Below are positions 36,535 to 45,263 of a DNA stretch of 64,000 nucleotides, piece after piece. A program made the position numbers and the translations under genes. How positions within the stretch are numbered: the first letter of the stretch is position 1; each line of letters starts with the position of its first letter. Under the pieces are notes generated by a model. It had not been told where the DNA came from, searched no databases, and saw only the letters and a program-made list of their open reading frames with translations. The DNA is from Alloprevotella tannerae ATCC 51259. Its GTDB lineage: Bacteria > Bacteroidota > Bacteroidia > Bacteroidales > Bacteroidaceae. The stretch covers positions 648,338 through 712,337 of the forward strand of contig NZ_GG700643.1 in assembly GCF_000159995.1 (NCBI RefSeq), in the 5' to 3' direction.

Positions 36535-37378
36535 GGATCCTGATATATACGCCTTTCACATCTTCGGATACGGTGTGCGCTGGTACGGCCTTTGGTGGGT
36601 GATCGGACTAATGATCGCTTATCTCGTCGTACAAAGACTCTATAAGCGCCAAGGGCTTGGCGATGAGAAGTTCGATAGCCTTTTTATCTACGCCTTCGTA
36701 GGTATTATCCTCGGCGCACGATTGGGTCACTGCCTGCTCTATGATCCGGCTTATTTTCTCACACATCCGCTCGAAATCTTCTTGCCTGCTGTGAAGGTCG
36801 ACGGACATTGGCAGTTTACGGGCTTTACGGGTTTGGCCAGTCACGGCGGTACGCTCGGCCTAATGATAGCTTTGTGGCTCTACGTCAGAAAGACGAAGGT
36901 CAACTTGATGCGTGTGCTCGACAATATCGCAATTGCTACGCCGATAGCGGCGGCCTGCATACGTATGGGCAACTTCTGGAACTCAGAAATCGTAGGCAAG
37001 CCGACGACGTCGGCGCTTGGGGTGATTTTTGTGCAAAACCACGAAAATTTTGCCCGCTATCCGGGACAGCTGTTTGAGGCAGCGTTCTATTTTATATTGT
37101 TCCCCATCGGCCTTTTATTGTATCGCCAATACAAAGATAAGATCGCGACGGGCTGGTTCTTTGGTTGGGTGCTCACGTGCATCTTCTCTTTCCGCTTTTT
37201 CATTGAGTTTCTCAAAGAAGTGCAAGAGCCGTGGGAGCGCACGATGGTCTCTTACATCGGGATTAACCAAGGTCAGCTGTTGAGTTTGCCGTTTATTATT
37301 TTGGGCGTCTACTGTTGGACCGGCGGAAAGCGTTGCCGGCGCCTCGGCGAAAAGCCCCAATCGACTCAAAAGGCTTAA
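36527..37378 (+). CDS. lgt: Prolipoprotein diacylglyceryl transferase
   Basis: Inner-membrane enzyme that transfers diacylglycerol from phosphatidylglycerol to the lipobox Cys, the first step of lipoprotein maturation. 283 residues with about seven hydrophobic segments. Family landmarks: N-terminal RWYGLWWVIGLMIAY, GARLGHCLLYDP, the HGG motif in GLASHGGTLGLM, the Lgt signature IRMGNFWNSEIVGKPT, and RYPGQLFEA. The normal signature begins G-R/R-x-G-N-F; here R-M-G-N-F is kept. Its substrates are likely to include the lipoproteins encoded at 33934, 37433 and 39212. Start codon chosen at the ychF junction; a CAAACTATGGTTTG palindrome covers it. Confidence 0.94.
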   Translation: MVWDPDIYAFHIFGYGVRWYGLWWVIGLMIAYLVVQRLYKRQGLGDEKFDSLFIYAFVGIILGARLGHCLLYDPAYFLTHPLEIFLPAVKVDGHWQFTGFTGLASHGGTLGLMIALWLYVRKTKVNLMRVLDNIAIATPIAAACIRMGNFWNSEIVGKPTTSALGVIFVQNHENFARYPGQLFEAAFYFILFPIGLLLYRQYKDKIATGWFFGWVLTCIFSFRFFIEFLKEVQEPWERTMVSYIGINQGQLLSLPFIILGVYCWTGGKRCRRLGEKPQSTQKA

Positions 37379-37432
37379 GCAGCGGGCCGACATCAAACAT
37401 TTGCAATCAAACTTCTTTATTAGAATATCACT

Positions 37433-39133
37433 ATGCGAAACAAATTATCCTTTCCCTTAGTCTTAGCTGCGACGCTTACGCTCACAGCCTGTAGCAAACT
37501 GGGCAATCTTACGGCAGATCGCTTTACTGTGACGCCGCAACCGCTCGAAGCGACCAACGGAAAAGTACCGGCAACGATTGCAGCGCGCTTTCCGGCAAAA
37601 TATATGAAGAAGAAAGCCGTCATAACCATAACGCCGGTATTGCGTTATGCGAACGGCGAAACCACAGGTATGGCTGCGACGTTCAGAGGCGAGAATGTCT
37701 TGACCAATGATCAAATGGTGAGCTACGCAAATGGCGGCAATTATATGATGAAAACAAGTTTCGCTTATCGGCCGGAAATGGCTTCGAGCGAGCTGTTCCT
37801 GACTTTTGACGCGCATTTGGGTAAAAAAAGAGTGCGAATACCGGAAGTAAAAGTCGGATATGGCGTTTTGGCTACGGCAACCTTGCTGGAGCGCACCGCC
37901 GCTGAGACGCAGATGGCCCTTGGTGAGGATGCGTTCCAATATACTAAGGAACAGAAGCAAGAAGCGCAAATCCGCTATCTTATCCAACAAGCCAAAATTC
38001 GCAATTCGGAACTTAAAACGACGTCGATCCAAGACTTTATCCGCACGCTGAAAGACATTAAAGCCGACGGAAAAAGCTTAGAACTGAGCAACATTGAAGT
38101 TTCGGCCTACGCATCACCGGATGGCGGCATGAAACTCAATACTGACTTGGCTAAAAACCGCGAATCGTCGTCGTCAAACTACGTGAAGCAAGAGCTGAAG
38201 CGGCTCAAAATGGCCGGCAATGTTGAGGCAAAATATACGGCAGAAGACTGGGAGGGCTTCCAGCAACTCGTTTCGCAGAGCAATATCCAAGATAAGGACA
38301 TCATTCTCCGCGTTCTGAGTCTTTATCCCGACCCTGAAGAGCGCGAAAGGCAGATTCGCAATCTCTCAGCAGGCTTCCGCGAGTTGGCAGATGAGATTTT
38401 GCCGGAACTACGCCGCGCCCGCTTGACGATAAATTACTTGCTAATCGGTCGCAGCGACGATGAAATACAAGCGCAATACGCTGCCGATCCCGCCAAACTT
38501 TCTATCGAAGAACTCCTTTACTATGCTACGCTGACGGAGTCAAAGGCGGAGCAGGAAAATATCTACCGCACGGCGACGCGTCTCTATCCTAACGACTACA
38601 GAGCCTACAATAATTTGGCCATTGCCGCTTATGAGCGCGCCGATTTCAATGCTGCCGAAGATTGGCTCCGACAAGCAGCGATGCGAAAAGGCAATGCGGC
38701 AGAAGTTAACGCCAACTGCGCCCTCCTTTCCTTGGCTAAAGGCGACATCGAAGGTGCTGAAAATTATTTAGGAAGCGCTGCCACAGCTAAAAATTATAAC
38801 GCCGTGGCCGGCAATCTTAATATTGCACGCGGCAATTACGCGCAGGCAACAGCCGATTTGAAGGGCGTCAGATCCAACTCGGCCGCCTTGGCGCAAATCC
38901 TCAATAAGGATTACGTCGCAGCGCAAGAGACGCTCGACAAAGTAGTCCGCCCGACGGCAACGACCGACTATCTCAAAGCCATTCTCGCGATGCGGATGCG
39001 CCAATCTTCGACGGCGCTCACGCATCTCCGGAAAGCGATCGACAAAGATCCAGCTTTGCGCAGTCGCGCTGCCAACGATTTAGAATTTTCCGCCTTGTTT
39101 AACGACCCACAGTTTAAGCAAGCTGTAAAATAA
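37433..39133 (+). CDS. TPR-containing lipoprotein with OmpA-like central region
   Basis: A 566-residue predicted lipoprotein: signal MRNKLSFPLVLAATLTLTA then Cys20 in the lipobox LTAC. Residues ~25-150 look like a beta-sandwich domain (TPQPLEATNGKVPATIAARFP…KKAVITITPVLRYANGE). Residues ~200-300 resemble an OmpA/peptidoglycan-associated fold region (LELSNIEVSAYASPDGGMKLNTDLAKNRE, with the D/N-x-x-L-x-x-x-R motif near its end). The C-terminal ~200 residues are TPR-like helical repeats (YPNDYRAYNNLAIAAYERADF, AEVNANCALLSLAKGDIEGA, YNAVAGNLNIARGNYAQA). Probably periplasmic-facing at the outer membrane and peptidoglycan-associated; the exact role is unknown. Similar proteins are common in Bacteroidales. 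Confidence 0.7.
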   Translation: MRNKLSFPLVLAATLTLTACSKLGNLTADRFTVTPQPLEATNGKVPATIAARFPAKYMKKKAVITITPVLRYANGETTGMAATFRGENVLTNDQMVSYANGGNYMMKTSFAYRPEMASSELFLTFDAHLGKKRVRIPEVKVGYGVLATATLLERTAAETQMALGEDAFQYTKEQKQEAQIRYLIQQAKIRNSELKTTSIQDFIRTLKDIKADGKSLELSNIEVSAYASPDGGMKLNTDLAKNRESSSSNYVKQELKRLKMAGNVEAKYTAEDWEGFQQLVSQSNIQDKDIILRVLSLYPDPEERERQIRNLSAGFRELADEILPELRRARLTINYLLIGRSDDEIQAQYAADPAKLSIEELLYYATLTESKAEQENIYRTATRLYPNDYRAYNNLAIAAYERADFNAAEDWLRQAAMRKGNAAEVNANCALLSLAKGDIEGAENYLGSAATAKNYNAVAGNLNIARGNYAQATADLKGVRSNSAALAQILNKDYVAAQETLDKVVRPTATTDYLKAILAMRMRQSSTALTHLRKAIDKDPALRSRAANDLEFSALFNDPQFKQAVK

Positions 39134-39135
39134 AC

Positions 39136-39195
39136 AAATGCAGCCTCTCGCCATCCGCGGTTTAGTTGATTCGGGTGTGTAGAGAGGCTGCATTT
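39136..39195 (+). terminator. Terminator after the TPR lipoprotein gene
   Basis: AAATGCAGCCTCTC (39136-39149) pairs perfectly with GAGAGGCTGCATTT (39182-39195), followed by TTCCC. The 32-base loop is long for an intrinsic terminator; the complementary arms are the firm observation. Confidence 0.6.
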
Positions 39196-39211
39196 TTCCC
39201 ATTGTGCACTT

Positions 39212-40213
39212 ATGCGGATCAGCTTTTCATTACTCTTCATCTTGGTTCTCTTCACCGCCTGCGGGCCGGGGAAGGGCCGCATCCGAATTGAGGGAAAATT
39301 AAAACACCTCGACAAGGCCGAATGCTATCTTTACGCCGAAGGAGGCGACTTTTCAAAGCCCGATACCATTACGATCAGCGGCGGAAAGTTTAAGTTGGAG
39401 AAAGAATTGCCTGAAGCCTGCCTGCTAACAATCCTCTACCCTAACGCTACGACCACGACCTTCATCGGCGAACCCGGCGCCACGATCAAAATCGACGGAG
39501 ATGCAGGACGCTTAGACGAAGTTGACATCAGTGGAAGCGAACTCAACGAGCGCCTGACCAAGTTTCGGCAGCGGCAAGTCAAGAAAACGAAAAGCGACCA
39601 ACTGATGGCCGCCACGCAATATATTAGAGATCACGCCAAAAGTTTGGACGGACTCGCACTCTACTACAAATATTACGTAGACAACGACGCGACCGACGCC
39701 ACCGTGGCCCTCGAATTGCTCAACTTATTGCGTAAAGGCCTCCCACAAAGTAAAGCTTTGGTCACGCTGGATGCCGCCTTACGCCCACTCAAGTCCTACG
39801 CCGTGGGGCGTACATTCCCTGATTTTTCTGTGCAGACGCTCGCCGGAAAAACTCTCTCGCGTGCCTCGCTCACCGGAAAGCCCACCTTGCTTTTCTGGTG
39901 CGGCTTATGGAGCAGCGAGAGTTCGACCGCGCTCAGCGAAGCGCAACGCTTGCAGGCGACATACGCCAATCGGCTAAACATCGTCGCCATCAGTCTTGAT
40001 CCGGATCCTGAAAACACGCGCAAATATGTTGCATCTTTAGGCTATACCGGCCCATTCGTCTGCGACGGCAAGGTCTTTCAAACGCCGTTGGCCCGACTGC
40101 TGGGCGTGCGCAGCGTGCCTTCGGGCTTCATCATCAATACAGACGGCCGCATCGTCGCACGCGACCTCCCCGTCAGTCAATGGGACGCTCGATTGCAGTC
40201 TGTCGTCCACTAA
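39212..40213 (+). CDS. TlpA-like thioredoxin-fold lipoprotein lacking the CxxC
   Basis: A 333-residue lipoprotein (MRISFSLLFILVLFTAC, Cys17). Residues ~25-120 resemble DUF4369 (IRIEGKLKHLDKAECYLYAEGG…TITISGGKFKLEKEL). Residues ~190-333 are an AhpC/TlpA-type thioredoxin fold (PDFSVQTLAGKTLSRASLTGKPTLLFW… IVAISLDPDPENTRKYVASL… cis-Pro loop VPSGFIINTDGRIV). Where family members have W-C-x-x-C, this one reads LFWCGLWSSES. The aligned tetrad is S-S-E-S and the only cysteine lies before the tryptophan. Thiol-disulfide exchange is therefore unlikely, and a binding or scaffold role more plausible. No assembly error is suspected because the frame is intact. It follows the TPR lipoprotein and precedes yifB by 42 bases. 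Confidence 0.75.
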   Translation: MRISFSLLFILVLFTACGPGKGRIRIEGKLKHLDKAECYLYAEGGDFSKPDTITISGGKFKLEKELPEACLLTILYPNATTTTFIGEPGATIKIDGDAGRLDEVDISGSELNERLTKFRQRQVKKTKSDQLMAATQYIRDHAKSLDGLALYYKYYVDNDATDATVALELLNLLRKGLPQSKALVTLDAALRPLKSYAVGRTFPDFSVQTLAGKTLSRASLTGKPTLLFWCGLWSSESSTALSEAQRLQATYANRLNIVAISLDPDPENTRKYVASLGYTGPFVCDGKVFQTPLARLLGVRSVPSGFIINTDGRIVARDLPVSQWDARLQSVVH

Positions 40214-40255
40214 AACCCACGCATTTTTTCAGCCTGAAATCTTAAGAAAAACCTC

Positions 40256-41821
40256 ATGTTTGCCAAAATCAACAGTGCTGCGCTCAACGGACTAAAAGCC
40301 ATCTCCGTAACGCTCGAAGTGAATGCCTTTTTGACGAAAGGCGGCGACGGAACGGAATCAACCTTCTTTATGGTCGGACTCCCCGACAACGCTGTGCGCG
40401 AAAGCAAGCAGCGCGTACTGAGCGCACTGGCCAATTCGGCTTTCCGACTGCCGCGGATGAACGTGACGGTCAACTTAGCACCGGCCGACATACGCAAGGA
40501 GGGAAGCGGCTTCGACTTGCCGCTGGCTGTGGGCCTCTTGAAGACGACCGACATTGTCAAGGCCGACCGCCTCGATGAGGTGGCTTTTGTCGGCGAACTC
40601 GGGCTCGACGGCACGATCCGCTCCGTTCGCGGCGCCCTGCCCATAGCCATCGAGGCGCGCAAGCAGGGTTTTAAGGCGCTCTTCGTGCCTAAGGCCAACG
40701 AGCGTGAAGCCGGCGTCGTCAATCACTTGAAAGTTTACGGCGTGAAGACGCTTAAAGAAGTGGTCGACGCGCTCAACGGCAACCTGAGTTTAACGCCCGT
40801 AGCGGTCAATACGCGCGCCGATTTCTATGCCGCACAAACGGCCTATCCGCTCGACTTTGCCGACGTCAAGGGCCAAGTTGCAGCCAAGCGGGCCTTTGAA
40901 GTGGCCGCCGCAGGTGGACATAATCTGATGATCGTAGGCTCGCCCGGATGCGGCAAGAGCATGATGGCAAAACGCCTCCCCTCTATCCTACCCCAACTGA
41001 CTTTGGCGGAGAGCTTGGAGACTACGCAGATTTACTCCATTGCGGGCGAACTGCCGGCAGAGACGTCGCTCATAGCGCGCCGGCCTTTTCGCAGTCCGCA
41101 CCACACCATATCCGACGTCGCACTGATTGGCGGCGGTATGACGCTGCGCCCCGGCGAGATTTCGCTGGCCCACAACGGCGTTCTTTTCCTTGACGAACTC
41201 CCCGAGTTTAGCCGGTCGGCGCTCGAGACGCTCCGCCAACCGCTCGAGGATCGTGAGATTACGATACGCCGCACGCGCTATGCCGCCACGCTACCTTGCT
41301 CTTTTATGCTCGTAGCAGCCATGAATCCCTGCCCTTGTGGCTACTACAACGACCCGGCCCACCAATGCACGTGCCCGCCCGGCAAGATTCAGCATTATAT
41401 GGACAAGATTTCGGGGCCGCTATTAGACCGTATCGACCTACAACTTGAGGTTACGCCCGTCGGGCTTGAAGAATTGCAGCGCGCACCTTCGGGCGAACGA
41501 AGCGAAAGTATCCGCGCCCGCGTCATCAAGGCGCGCGACGTGCAGACGGAGCGCTACAAAGACATTCCGGGACTCCACTGCAATGCGCAACTCTCTGCGG
41601 CGCAGATTCAGCAGTTTGCACAACCCGACGCGGCCGGTGCAAACGCATTGGCGGGAGCTATGAAAAAACTCAACCTTTCGGCCCGCGCCTATGAGCGCAT
41701 CTTGAAAATGGCGCGCACAATCGCCGATTTGGCCGGCAGGGATCAGATCGGTTTCGACGACGTTGCGGAAGCCGTCAGCTATCGCAACCTTGACCGCGCC
41801 GATTGGGGCGAAAGTTTTTAA
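40256..41821 (+). CDS. yifB: YifB/ComM-family Mg-chelatase-like AAA+ ATPase
   Basis: A 521-residue protein of the ComM type, a hexameric helicase that promotes branch migration of recombination intermediates during DNA uptake. Domain order: N-terminal Lon-like (ChlI) domain (residues ~5-170, with FFMVGLPDNAVRESKQRV and GSGFDLPLAVG), AAA+ core with Walker A GSPGCGKSMMAK (about residue 226), Walker B GVLFLDELPEF, a zinc-finger-like MNPCPCGYYNDPAHQCTCPP, and sensor/lid regions; C-terminal Mg_chelatase_C. Length is normal. Composite repeat locus 2 begins 260 bases beyond its stop. Confidence 0.92.
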   Translation: MFAKINSAALNGLKAISVTLEVNAFLTKGGDGTESTFFMVGLPDNAVRESKQRVLSALANSAFRLPRMNVTVNLAPADIRKEGSGFDLPLAVGLLKTTDIVKADRLDEVAFVGELGLDGTIRSVRGALPIAIEARKQGFKALFVPKANEREAGVVNHLKVYGVKTLKEVVDALNGNLSLTPVAVNTRADFYAAQTAYPLDFADVKGQVAAKRAFEVAAAGGHNLMIVGSPGCGKSMMAKRLPSILPQLTLAESLETTQIYSIAGELPAETSLIARRPFRSPHHTISDVALIGGGMTLRPGEISLAHNGVLFLDELPEFSRSALETLRQPLEDREITIRRTRYAATLPCSFMLVAAMNPCPCGYYNDPAHQCTCPPGKIQHYMDKISGPLLDRIDLQLEVTPVGLEELQRAPSGERSESIRARVIKARDVQTERYKDIPGLHCNAQLSAAQIQQFAQPDAAGANALAGAMKKLNLSARAYERILKMARTIADLAGRDQIGFDDVAEAVSYRNLDRADWGESF

Positions 41822-42080
41822 GCCTGTCGCCATCGCCCACCCTTCACCTGCATTTTCCATCGCCCATATTCGACCTCAGCGGGCCGCATCGCGTGTTTTT
41901 GCATCCCGCCCCTTCGTTGCCAAAAGGCGAAGTAGCCTCCATAGCGCTGCAGCGTCCGTAAGCACACCCCACCCCTTCGTTACCCATTGTCAAAATTGGA
42001 ATAAGGTTCTTTATTCCTCCCGTTATCCCACACATTTTCACCCGATATTCCACGCTCATTTCCCACCTCCGACGTTTTTT

Positions 42081-42168
42081 ATCGTGAGGTGAAGCTCTTT
42101 TTATCACGAGCGCAAACCTTTGTTCTCGTGAGCGCAAACCTTTATCATCGTGAGCGCAAACGCCCCGC
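42081..42168. repeat. 22-bp repeat array 2 (four units)
   Basis: Units at 42081, 42103, 42125 and 42147, each 22 bases, with cores ATCGTGAG, ATCACGAG, CTCGTGAG, ATCGTGAG followed by CGCAAACCT-type sequence and T-rich linkers. Relative to array 1 the units are in the opposite orientation. The first alpha module of locus 2 starts 60 bases later. The region 41822-42080 before it holds no gene. Confidence 0.8.
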
Positions 42169-42227
42169 GCTGAATGTGGAGCGTTTATTCCCCAATATTT
42201 CAGCGCTAAAAACCCCATTTGCGGATG

Positions 42228-43124
42228 TTTTTGAAAGACCAACCCTAAGGGGTTGTCAATGCGGCGGTGCGTTAGGCAGGGTTAAGCCGCTTTGCACCTT
42301 AACCCTGCCCTGCCAAAAGACTAACCCCGATGGGGTTATTTGCAGGCGTGTGGTTGTGGAGGTGGATTGGCGGGGTTAACGTTTGGGCGTAAGCGTGCGT
42401 AGGGGTGGATTTTGAGGGGTTATTTGTAATTGTGTGGTGGCGAAAATGGGTTGGCAGGATTAACGTTTGGGCGTAAGCGTGGGCAAGGTTGGATTTTGCG
42501 GGGTTATTTGTAATTGTGTGATCGTGGAAATAGGGCGGCAGGGTTAGTTTTAAGTTGCATGCGAAGAGTATGTTGGCTTCGATAGATCGTTTGCGGCAAG
42601 GCCGCGTTAAAAAATGGATTGGAATGACTCATAAGCTTAGTTTGGGCGAGTCTGTTTTGTAAAGAATTGCGCACGAGATCCGACATCGATTCAATAAAGA
42701 GCGACAACAACCCCGTTAGAATGGTCGTCGGTAAGTTCTCTCTTAGACGATAATGTTTGTTATCAACAATAAAGGGTGGCCAATAGCGATAACAACCCCT
42801 TAGGGTTGGTCTTTTGGCAGGCCGGGGTTAAGGCACGATGTGGCTTAACCCCGGATAAAGCGATGGAAACGAGTGCAACCCCATCAGGGGTTGGTCTTTC
42901 ACCGTGGCAGGGTTGAGGAGCGGAGCGGCAACCCGGGCACTAACGACGTGAGTCGTTGCTCATGCGAATTATAATTGGGTTTGTTTCCGTTGCGATTCGA
43001 CTTGCGGATGTTTTTGAAAGACCAACCCTAAGGGGTTGCCAATGCAGGTGCGTGATAGGCAGGGTTAAAACGCTGCACATTTTAACCCTGCCCTGCCAAA
43101 TGACTAACCCCGATGGGGTTATTT
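42228..43124 (+). repeat. Composite hairpin-repeat locus 2 (alpha-beta-alpha)
   Basis: Alpha modules at 42228-42341 and 43010-43124, beta at 42793-42959. The alpha-beta spacer contains an 84-base tandem repeat, then sequence conserved with locus 4 (for example TTTGGGCGAGTCTGTTTTGT near 42644). The short beta-alpha spacer includes ATTATAATTGGGTTTGTTT, shared with loci 3 and 4. It lies between the convergent yifB and the type IX cargo gene. Confidence 0.85.
42332..42560 (+). repeat. 84-bp tandem repeat grown from the end of an alpha module
   Basis: GGGGTTATTTG recurs at 42332, 42416 and 42500, exactly 84 bases apart, with the intervening sequence similar (GTTTGGGCGTAAGCGTG in the first two units). 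The third unit is partial. The first copy is the 3' arm of the alpha module's last hairpin, so the array looks like a local duplication started there. Confidence 0.7.
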
Positions 43125-43162
43125 AAGACGGAGGGCGCGAGAGCAGGGGAGGGGATACAAAA

Positions 43163-43186
43163 AAGCCTGCCCCAAAAGGCAGGCTT
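43163..43186 (-). terminator. Intrinsic terminator of the type IX cargo gene
   Basis: Leftward strand: AAGCCTGCC paired with GGCAGGCTT (9 bp) around a 6-base loop, followed by a T6 tract. It lies 24 bases beyond the stop codon at 43210. Confidence 0.8.
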
Positions 43187-43209
43187 ATGGATTAGCATGA
43201 GGCGAAGCG

Positions 43210-44808
43210 TTAACGCGTGATCGATATTTTCTGCGTTAATTCTTCATCACCGCTCTTTATCTTCACAACATAAACACCCGGTTGGAGCGTCTTGCGATCC
43301 AGCGTGCGGAATGTGCCGTATGACATAGTGCGAACGAGTTTACCGTCAAGACTGGTCAACACGACTTGTGCGTCGTCGGCCACTTCTACGACGCGAACAC
43401 CTACGGTACTGCAATTCTTCAACAGGAAGTGCGTGACATACATTTCGCCGGTGTAGCGATCTTGCTTGATGCGCTTCGTTTTGCCGTCGGCGCCTACTTC
43501 ATCTAAGCGGAAGTAGCCGGCTGATATGCCGTCTTTGCCTTTATCGTAGAACTCCAAAGAGTAGCAGTCGTCGCGCTCGAGCTTCAACATTGTCCTGTAA
43601 TTTTTCTGCTTTTCCGTCATCGGCTCACTTTCTTGAACAAGGTCGCCGGAAGAGTTGAAGAGCTTCCAAGAAGATTCCTCGGGCTTGTTGTCAGTCACGA
43701 AATTGAGGCGCACAGCATTGTTGGCCGTGGGTGCAGACTTGAAAATGAGTTCATATTTAGGCGTTACTTCCGATGAACCATTGAGATCGCTAAGCCAAAT
43801 CGCCACCTTGTTTTCGTAAGTCTTTTCGTTGAGTTCGAAATCAGTGAAGGCGGGCGTTGTAATGGTCGTCTGCTGCGAAACATCTAAGTCGCCCGTCCAC
43901 GGTGTCTGTTGCGTCTTACCGTTAACACTAACATTGATGGTAGCCGATTTGAGGTGGCTCTTGCCTTGGTTGCAGAAGCTGACCGTAGCCGTGAGGTTGG
44001 GCGTACAGATGTCGTCGGGAAGGCCTTTTACTTCGAGGATGCGAGCTGCATCTGCCTCGTTGTGGGGGTAGGGGAAGTATGTACAACCCACAACTTTTTT
44101 ATTGGTGTCGTCTTGTACAAATACTACGACGCCCAACTGCTGCTCATTGGCGTAATTTTTGATGGCCCAGTCGACCTCATACGTGTAAGGCTGGCCCTTA
44201 AAGAGCTTTCCGGAGAGGGAAGCGCCTTGTCCGTCGGGGAGAATCTTACGTGCGCAGAAATAGAATTCCTTCTCGCCGTTGCGGGCGGGCGTCGTCCAGT
44301 TGACTTCTTCTTCGATGGGCACGACGAAGAGGTGCATCTTTTCGTCGTTGATCTCTTCGAGGGCCGTAAGGTTGACACTGACGGTGAGTTTGTGGTCTTT
44401 GATGTTGATTAAACCATCGATCTTGACGGGCCTGTTTTCTTTGTAGCCGTAGTTGATGTAACTCGTGAGCTTAGCTTCGTCCCGTTCCGCGTTGCGCTTG
44501 ACGCCGTTGACGTACCAGCTGGGCACGCCGTTGACGTTGTAGTAGAAACGGCGAGCATTGAAGTTTTGCGGGTCGCAACGATAAAACTTATCGGCGGGAT
44601 CGGGGAAACTTACGTGGTATTTAATGGCCACGCATTTGCCGACAGTCTTACGAAGGGCGGCATCTAAGTAAGGCGCGAAACCGGCACAAGGACCACAACT
44701 CGTGTTGGTGAACTCTTCGACGAGCGCGAGCTGCTTTTGTTCTTGAGCAAACAGACTGCTCAGGCCCATAAATAGGGCGAAAATAAGAAGTAAACTTTTC
44801 CTACTCAT
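43210..44808 (-). CDS. Secreted Omp28-like thioredoxin-fold protein with type IX sorting domain
   Basis: A 532-residue secreted protein. Signal peptide MSRKSLLLIFALFMGLSSLF-AQ. Residues ~25-130 form a thioredoxin-like domain with an intact CGPC motif (EEFTNTSCGPCAGFAPYL) and a VPSWYVNG cis-proline region, resembling Omp28/thiol-oxidoreductase-like proteins of Bacteroidetes. Middle beta-sandwich domains follow. The last ~70 residues (GVRVVEVADDAQVVLTSLDG… TLQPGVYVVKIKSGDEELTQKISI) match the type IX secretion C-terminal sorting domain pattern: D-x-L/G-x-x-V… L-x-x-G-x-Y-V-V-K-I. So the protein should cross the outer membrane through the PorSS machinery and be cleaved or anchored there. The T9SS genes themselves are not in this window. 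Confidence 0.8.
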   Translation of the reverse strand: MSRKSLLLIFALFMGLSSLFAQEQKQLALVEEFTNTSCGPCAGFAPYLDAALRKTVGKCVAIKYHVSFPDPADKFYRCDPQNFNARRFYYNVNGVPSWYVNGVKRNAERDEAKLTSYINYGYKENRPVKIDGLINIKDHKLTVSVNLTALEEINDEKMHLFVVPIEEEVNWTTPARNGEKEFYFCARKILPDGQGASLSGKLFKGQPYTYEVDWAIKNYANEQQLGVVVFVQDDTNKKVVGCTYFPYPHNEADAARILEVKGLPDDICTPNLTATVSFCNQGKSHLKSATINVSVNGKTQQTPWTGDLDVSQQTTITTPAFTDFELNEKTYENKVAIWLSDLNGSSEVTPKYELIFKSAPTANNAVRLNFVTDNKPEESSWKLFNSSGDLVQESEPMTEKQKNYRTMLKLERDDCYSLEFYDKGKDGISAGYFRLDEVGADGKTKRIKQDRYTGEMYVTHFLLKNCSTVGVRVVEVADDAQVVLTSLDGKLVRTMSYGTFRTLDRKTLQPGVYVVKIKSGDEELTQKISITR

Positions 44809-44927
44809 AAAAATTTAGGTTAAGGTAAACCAATGTTATCTACTAAGAACGGGCAATTGGCTTATGATCGCTGCGACGGCAATGTTTTCCGGACAACAAT
44901 GCGAAGTCGACATGCCTTTTCTGTACG

Positions 44928-44935
44928 CAAATATA
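44928..44935 (-). promoter_or_regulatory. Probable promoter -7 box of the type IX cargo gene
   Basis: Leftward strand TATATTTG, a perfect TAnnTTTG match, with a TTG about 22 bases upstream. It implies a leader of ~115 bases. The 455-base divergent gap to secDF holds no convincing gene. Confidence 0.5.
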
Positions 44936-45170
44936 CAAACTTGAAGAAGATTCTCACAATTTTTAGCAACTAAAATGTGAGCTGTGGAATAGTTTGGGCG
45001 AGAAGCAGAACTCATTCCATGCGAAAAAGGACTTGCGCCGCTGTAAAGCAACAGCAGAATAGCACCAAATAAAAGGGAAACGCTCCAAAAGAAGAGGCTA
45101 AAACGCATCTTTCAAAGCGCACACGATGGCGTAAAGCTGTCGTAGGCGCGCCTTTTTTATTCGTTAGCGC

Positions 45171-45200
45171 TTGCTCTGTTGAAAAAAGACCGTATATTTG
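45171..45200 (+). promoter_or_regulatory. secDF promoter (-33 TTG, 19-base spacer, -7 TATATTTG)
   Basis: TTG at 45171-45173 and TATATTTG at 45193-45200 with a 19-base spacer, the Bacteroidetes sigma-ABfr arrangement. The secDF ATG is 64 bases downstream. Confidence 0.7.
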
Positions 45201-45263
45201 CATGCTATTTGCAACATTTCGGAAAACCAAAGCAAAAATCAAATCAATAAATAAAATCGACAA

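Noticed and set aside
44836-45108. 90-codon leftward frame with one hydrophobic segment upstream of the type IX cargo gene
   Set aside because: It overlaps the cargo gene's likely promoter and leader and has no recognisable family; a small membrane protein cannot be fully excluded.
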